This document shows positions 6,987-10,079 of a stretch of DNA of 10,079 nt, piece by piece; positions within the stretch are counted from its first letter, which is position 1, and every line of letters begins with the position of its first letter. Both the position numbers and the translations under genes were made by a program. This DNA is from Microbacteriaceae bacterium (GTDB lineage: Bacteria; Actinomycetota; Actinomycetes; Actinomycetales; Microbacteriaceae), in the NCBI GenBank assembly GCA_003454135.1, contig DMKW01000148.1, positions 563-10,641 on the forward strand, given 5' to 3'. The notes below the pieces were generated by a model, which worked only from the letters and a program-made list of their open reading frames with translations, was not told where the DNA came from and searched no databases.

Positions 6987-7019
6987 GTCAGTCAGCGAAC
7001 ACCTGGCTTGGGCGCGCTG

Positions 7020-7136
7020 GACGTGAACGGCCTTGTCGGACAGGCCGCCCAGATCGTGATCATCGACAACAACGCCGGCGCGTGGGGGCACGTCAACGCC
7101 GATCAATTTTCCTTCGACGATAGGCCAGCAAACTGA
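7020..7136 (+). pseudogene. C-terminal remnant of a deleted protein, probably a GH32 or related glycoside hydrolase
   Basis: A 38-codon stretch ending at TGA 7134-7136 encodes DVNGLVGQAAQIVIIDNNAG followed by AWGHVNADQFSFDD and a few more residues. This matches the C-terminal pattern of larger secreted or multidomain hydrolases, including many GH32 levanases: D-V-x-x-L-x-G-x-x-A-x-I-x-I-x-D, then WGHI/V-N-x-D-x-I/F-x-F-S/D-D. Upstream the frame stays open only to 6978, where a TAA (6975-6977) lies inside the operator region. No start codon with a ribosome site is present (a GTG at 7023 is the only internal option). It therefore looks like the tail left when the body of an upstream gene was deleted. 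Family assignment is from memory of the motif and its context; a small functional coupling ORF is the alternative. Confidence 0.6.
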
Positions 7137-8590
7137 CAAGCGAAGAGTACCGCCCCGGCTACCATTTCACGCCGAGCAGAAACTGGATGAACGACCCCAA
7201 CGGGCTCGTTTATTTCAAAGGCGTCTATCACCTGTACTTCCAGTACAACCCTGAAGCAAACGTCTGGGGCAACATGAGCTGGGGTCATGCGTCTAGCCCC
7301 GACCTGGTGCATTGGACCGAGCATCCGGTCGCAATTCCCCAAGGAGAGGGAGAGGCGATCTATTCAGGGTCGGCCGTAGTCGACCACCGCAACTCGTCGG
7401 GTTTCGGTGTCGGGGATGATCCGCCGCTCGTAGCGATCTACACGAGCGCGTATGCCGGCGGCAGGCAGGCACAGTCGCTGGCGTTCAGCACCGACGGCGG
7501 CATGACTTGGACAAAGCACTCTGGCAATCCCGTATTGGATCGCACGTCCACCGCTTTTCGCGATCCGAAGGTGTTCTGGTATTCGGCCGGGGCCGAGGCG
7601 GGGTACTGGGTAATGGTGGCGGCGGAAGCGGAAGCACGGCAGATCGTCTTCTACCAATCCGATGATCTCCGGCGCTGGGACTACCTCAGCGCATTCGGCC
7701 CGGTCGACTCTGCTGGAGGGTTGTGGGAGTGCCCTGATCTCTTCGCTCTACCGGTCGACGGTGATCCCGACCGGAAGAGTTGGGTTCTCATCGTGAGCCG
7801 CGACCCGGGTCGCGACACCAGCGGATCGTTTACGCAGTACTTCGTGGGCGACTTCGACGGCATCAGGTTCACGCCCGCCTCCGACGCGTCCCGGCGGCTC
7901 GACGGGGGCCGAGATCTGTACGCCGCCGTCAGCTTCGACAATGCTCCGAACGGGCGTCGAATTCTGATCGGCTGGATGAGCAATTGGAACTATGCGGCCT
8001 ATGTGCCCACCTCCCCGTGGCGCGGGTCCATGTCTCTGCCGCGCGAGCTCTCGCTTGCGACGATCCAGGGTGTCGTGACACTCGTCCAGCATCTGCCAGC
8101 AGAGCTGCGAGTGCTCGATCAGGTCGCGGACCGCCGCTCGATCGGACCTTTCGACCTTGAGGGCACTCGCTCGTTCGACGGCAGCGCGCAGTACCGGGTG
8201 GATGTCACCTTCGAGCCGCTCGATGCGCACGAGTTCGGTCTCGACCTGATGGTCGGCGACGGTCAGGCGACTCGGCTCAGATACGACGTGCGAACTGCAC
8301 GACTCGGCCTGGATCGCACTCACTCCGGCGAGACTGGCTTCGAAGGGTCCTTCGCTTCGATTGAGAGCGCGCCAATACCTCTGCTCGATGGAGCGCTGCA
8401 CCTTCGGGTCCTTGTCGACAGGGGCTCCGTGGAAGTGTTTGCCCATGGTGGCGCGGTATCACTCACCGAGCAGGTTTTCTCGACGGATTCCAGCACGGGC
8501 TTTGCGCTCGGTTCATTCGGCGGAACGACTCGAGTGCGAGCCCTGGAATGGACGCCGCTCCGATCAGAGCCGATCGTGGACCTGGGCTGA
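7133..8590 (+). CDS. GH32 beta-fructofuranosidase / exo-fructanase (levanase/inulinase-like), CTG start suspected
   Basis: Canonical GH32 enzyme releasing terminal beta-fructose from sucrose or fructan oligomers. Counting from CTG 7133 it has 485 residues, normal for the family. The nucleophile Asp21 lies in WMNDPNGL (18-25). YSGSAV follows near 77-82, FRDPKVF contains the stabiliser Asp144, and WECPDLF carries the acid/base Glu199. The beta-sandwich shows LHLRVLVDRGSVEVFAHGG, a GH32 hallmark. No signal peptide is present, so action is cytoplasmic. The first ATG (7187) encodes the Met of WMNDPNG and would remove the conserved RPGYHFTP strand. The only near-cognate start upstream, before an in-frame TAG at 7121-7123, is CTG 7133, overlapping the remnant's TGA. 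Fructokinase follows 52 bp later, probably in the same transcript. Sucrase and fructanase cannot be told apart here. Confidence 0.88.
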   Translation: MTSEEYRPGYHFTPSRNWMNDPNGLVYFKGVYHLYFQYNPEANVWGNMSWGHASSPDLVHWTEHPVAIPQGEGEAIYSGSAVVDHRNSSGFGVGDDPPLVAIYTSAYAGGRQAQSLAFSTDGGMTWTKHSGNPVLDRTSTAFRDPKVFWYSAGAEAGYWVMVAAEAEARQIVFYQSDDLRRWDYLSAFGPVDSAGGLWECPDLFALPVDGDPDRKSWVLIVSRDPGRDTSGSFTQYFVGDFDGIRFTPASDASRRLDGGRDLYAAVSFDNAPNGRRILIGWMSNWNYAAYVPTSPWRGSMSLPRELSLATIQGVVTLVQHLPAELRVLDQVADRRSIGPFDLEGTRSFDGSAQYRVDVTFEPLDAHEFGLDLMVGDGQATRLRYDVRTARLGLDRTHSGETGFEGSFASIESAPIPLLDGALHLRVLVDRGSVEVFAHGGAVSLTEQVFSTDSSTGFALGSFGGTTRVRALEWTPLRSEPIVDLG

Positions 8591-8631
8591 CCGCATCGGT
8601 TCGGCTGGCGCTCCAACCGCCAATGAATATC

Positions 8632-8638
8632 AAAGGAG
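8632..8638 (+). promoter_or_regulatory. Ribosome binding site of the fructokinase gene
   Basis: AAAGGAG lies 4 bases before the ATG at 8643, a slightly short spacing. It fixes the start there; the frame is open far upstream into the GH32 gene, but those codons show no kinase sequence. Confidence 0.7.
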
Positions 8639-8642
8639 ATTC

Positions 8643-9641
8643 ATGGAACTTGATCGAGATTCTGTGGGCGGCCCGCCATCATCGCGCGGCGTGCTTGTAA
8701 TCGGTGAAGCGCTCGTCGACGCGATTACCCGGGACGCGCAACCCGCTGAGGTTTTCCCTGGAGGAAGTCCGCTCAACGTTGCCATCGGATTGCAGCGACT
8801 CGGGCTGGCCGCGAGGTTTCATTCCCGATTCGGTACTGATGCTTCCGGTGACCTCATTGCCGCCCACCTGGCGGCGAGCGGTGTTGAACTCGTGCCCGGC
8901 GCCCGCAGCTCCGCGCCGACTTCGGTGGCCGAGGCGAAGGTCCACGCGGACGGCTCTGCGTCGTACACCTTTGACGTCCGGTGGGACTTGCAGCCCCTTC
9001 CAGCGCTCCCAGCCGACCTAATGGCGGTACACACCGGATCGATCGCTGCCGTTCTGGAGCCCGGCGCCTCCCTCGTAGACATCGAGATTGAAGCATTACG
9101 CGGGCGCGCAACGGTGAGTTACGACCCGAACATCCGGCCGCAGCTCATGGGGGAACCTGTCGCCACCCGAGAACGTGTGGAGCGGATGGTCGCCAGAGCC
9201 GACGTGGTCAAGGCAAGCGATGAGGACATCCACTGGCTGTACCCCCTCGCCGACCCAGCGCGGGTGGCCCGGGCGTGGCTCGACCTCGGGCCATCCATCG
9301 TCGTGATAACGCGAGGCGCCGACGGCGCGCTCGCTGTAACGCGCGCGGGGACGGTGGAGGTGGCCGCACAAAAAGCGGCGGTCGTCGACACGGTCGGCGC
9401 GGGCGACTCCTTCATGTCCGGACTGCTCGCCGCGTTAGCCGACCGCGCTCTGCTCGGCCGCGAGAGCGGCCATCTTCTGCGCTCGATCGATCTGGACACG
9501 ACCCGCGCCATCGTCGGCTTCGCCGCTCTCTGTGCGGCCGTCACGGTCTCACGACGTGGCGCAAACCCACCCGCTCGGCACGACCTCGGGCAGAGGGGCA
9601 GCCCCCAAAGCCCCACAGCTTCCCACATGGCGCAGACCTGA
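8643..9641 (+). CDS. PfkB-family fructokinase
   Basis: Ribokinase/PfkB-family sugar kinase of 332 residues, probably ATP:fructose 6-phosphotransferase acting on fructose released by the two GH32 enzymes. The N-terminal VLVIGEALVDAI (17-28) and the GGSPLNVAIGLQRLG substrate-site motif (40-54) are typical of bacterial fructokinases. DPNIRP (161-166) and VVKASDEDI (188-196) follow. The C-terminal signature DTVGAGDSFMSGLLAAL (249-265) carries the catalytic base Asp255 and the anion hole. VTVSRRGANPPAR near 300-312 is the usual fructokinase ending. About 20 further residues rich in Ser, Pro and Gln extend past it and look like a nonconserved tail. It is last in the catabolic unit and converges on the next gene with a 16-bp gap. 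Other sugars cannot be excluded, but context favours fructose. Confidence 0.88.
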   Translation: MELDRDSVGGPPSSRGVLVIGEALVDAITRDAQPAEVFPGGSPLNVAIGLQRLGLAARFHSRFGTDASGDLIAAHLAASGVELVPGARSSAPTSVAEAKVHADGSASYTFDVRWDLQPLPALPADLMAVHTGSIAAVLEPGASLVDIEIEALRGRATVSYDPNIRPQLMGEPVATRERVERMVARADVVKASDEDIHWLYPLADPARVARAWLDLGPSIVVITRGADGALAVTRAGTVEVAAQKAAVVDTVGAGDSFMSGLLAALADRALLGRESGHLLRSIDLDTTRAIVGFAALCAAVTVSRRGANPPARHDLGQRGSPQSPTASHMAQT

Positions 9642-9662
9642 AGACGGCGCGCCTCATTCAGG
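9637..9662. terminator. Nested palindrome spanning both convergent stop codons
   Basis: CCTGAA (9637-9642) and TTCAGG (9657-9662) are arms of an inverted repeat centred exactly on the inner palindrome GGCGCGCC (9646-9653). The two stop codons of the converging genes lie within the arms. It could act as a bidirectional terminator, though three mismatched pairs separate the arms from the core and there is no T-run. Symmetry alone is weak evidence. Confidence 0.35.
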
Positions 9663-10079
9663 GCGCCGATGGTCGCCCTGCGGGTGGGCGGCCCGACGCC
9701 CGCAGCACCGCTGAGGACTCACCGGCGGTTGACCATGATCCAACCAACCCGATCACCGCGAGGGCCGAGGTGGGCATCGGCACCGACTGACCCGTGAGAA
9801 GTGAGGCGAGGTCCTCGATCCCGGGGTTGTGGCCAACCAAGACGACGGTGTCGACGTCGTCGGGCAGGTCGCGCACGATGTCGAGAAGCTGGCTGGCGGA
9901 CGCGGCATACGTCCGCTCGTCGATCCGGGTCGGTGGCGTGGTGTCGAGCTCCGCCGAGGCGAGCTCCCAGGTGCTGCGAGCACGGTTCGCGGGTGAGACG
10001 ACAACGAGATCGATGCTGTCGATGCTGTGGGCGAGCCATCGCCCGGCATGCGGCGCTTGTCGCAGGCCGCGCTTGGTCA
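9658..10079 (-). CDS. sixA: SixA-type phosphohistidine phosphatase, 5' end outside the window
   Basis: Histidine-phosphatase superfamily protein of the SixA type, which removes phosphate from phosphohistidine in signalling proteins. The visible part is 139 residues, read in frame from 10077 to the stop at 9658-9660. It begins with TKRGLRQAPHAGRWLA, continues with IDLVVVSPANRARSTWELA (the SPxxRxxxT motif) and DERTYAASASQLLDIVRDLP, and then VVLVGHNPGIEDLASLL, which contains the second catalytic His. The N-terminal RHG/RHAK motif lies beyond the right edge, so the start is unknown. An internal GTG at 9876 is not the true start. It runs opposite to the sugar cluster and has no metabolic link to it, so it probably belongs to the flanking chromosome. 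The actual substrate is unknown. Confidence 0.85.
   Translation of the reverse strand, partial: TKRGLRQAPHAGRWLAHSIDSIDLVVVSPANRARSTWELASAELDTTPPTRIDERTYAASASQLLDIVRDLPDDVDTVVLVGHNPGIEDLASLLTGQSVPMPTSALAVIGLVGSWSTAGESSAVLRASGRPPAGRPSAP

Noticed and set aside
6985..6995. Short tandem CAGT repeats after the palindrome
   Set aside because: Only two and a half copies of four bases; too short to mean anything by itself.
8597..8619. CGGTT/AACCG inverted repeat before the fructokinase gene
   Set aside because: Five-base arms with a 13-base loop; expected by chance in GC-rich sequence.
8643..9641. Fructokinase as a fusion because of its extended C-terminal tail
   Set aside because: The extra 20 or so residues are Ser/Pro/Gln-rich with no domain character; simple extension to a later stop is enough.
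1..10079. Search for tRNA, rRNA, CRISPR repeats, insertion-sequence ends, integrase or transposase genes
   Set aside because: Nothing with cloverleaf features, regularly spaced repeats, terminal inverted repeats or transposase motifs was seen; the coding space is nearly filled by the named genes.

Overview
The window reads as an accessory sugar-utilisation locus of a high-GC Gram-positive actinomycete, most likely a member of the Microbacteriaceae or a close relative. This rests on GC-rich third codon positions, AAAGGAG ribosome sites, a lipobox-bearing ABC sugar-binding protein, and the combination of LacI regulators, CUT1 transporter and GH32 enzymes. The family placement is inference; no marker gene is present.

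Layout. Positions 1-90 hold a compact promoter with LacI-type operator sites. A plus-strand operon follows: a divergent GH32-type beta-fructosidase (91-1527), a sugar-binding lipoprotein (1572-2918), an intercistronic hairpin, two CUT1 permeases (2971-3852 and 3849-4748, overlapping by 4 nt), and two tandem LacI-family repressors (4784-5860, 5898-6899). The 233 bp after the second repressor contain a terminator-like hairpin, a second candidate promoter, a 16-bp perfect palindrome and a short remnant of a vanished protein. Next come a canonical GH32 enzyme (from about 7133 to 8590) and a PfkB-family fructokinase (8643-9641). At the right edge lies a convergent gene, a SixA-type phosphohistidine phosphatase (9658 to beyond the edge, minus strand). 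It is unrelated to sugar uptake and probably marks the end of the locus.

How the parts work together (inference from families and order). The lipoprotein captures a fructose-containing oligosaccharide and the two permeases import it. No ATPase is encoded here, so one must be borrowed from elsewhere. The two GH32 enzymes have no signal peptide and would cut the imported sugar in the cytoplasm. Fructokinase then phosphorylates the released fructose. The two LacI proteins probably act on the two promoters, which share short operator-like words.

Most interesting points. (1) The canonical GH32 gene has no ATG, GTG or TTG codon that would preserve its conserved N-terminus. The only candidate is a CTG overlapping the stop codon of the 38-codon C-terminal remnant just upstream, which looks like the scar of a deleted tandem gene. 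(2) The first GH32 protein has WVGDV where the family has WMNDPNG. (3) The two promoters share operator words. I see no evidence of a defence system, mobile element, CRISPR array or RNA gene. The locus is a fairly recognisable fructan or sucrose-type catabolic cluster with some unusual details.
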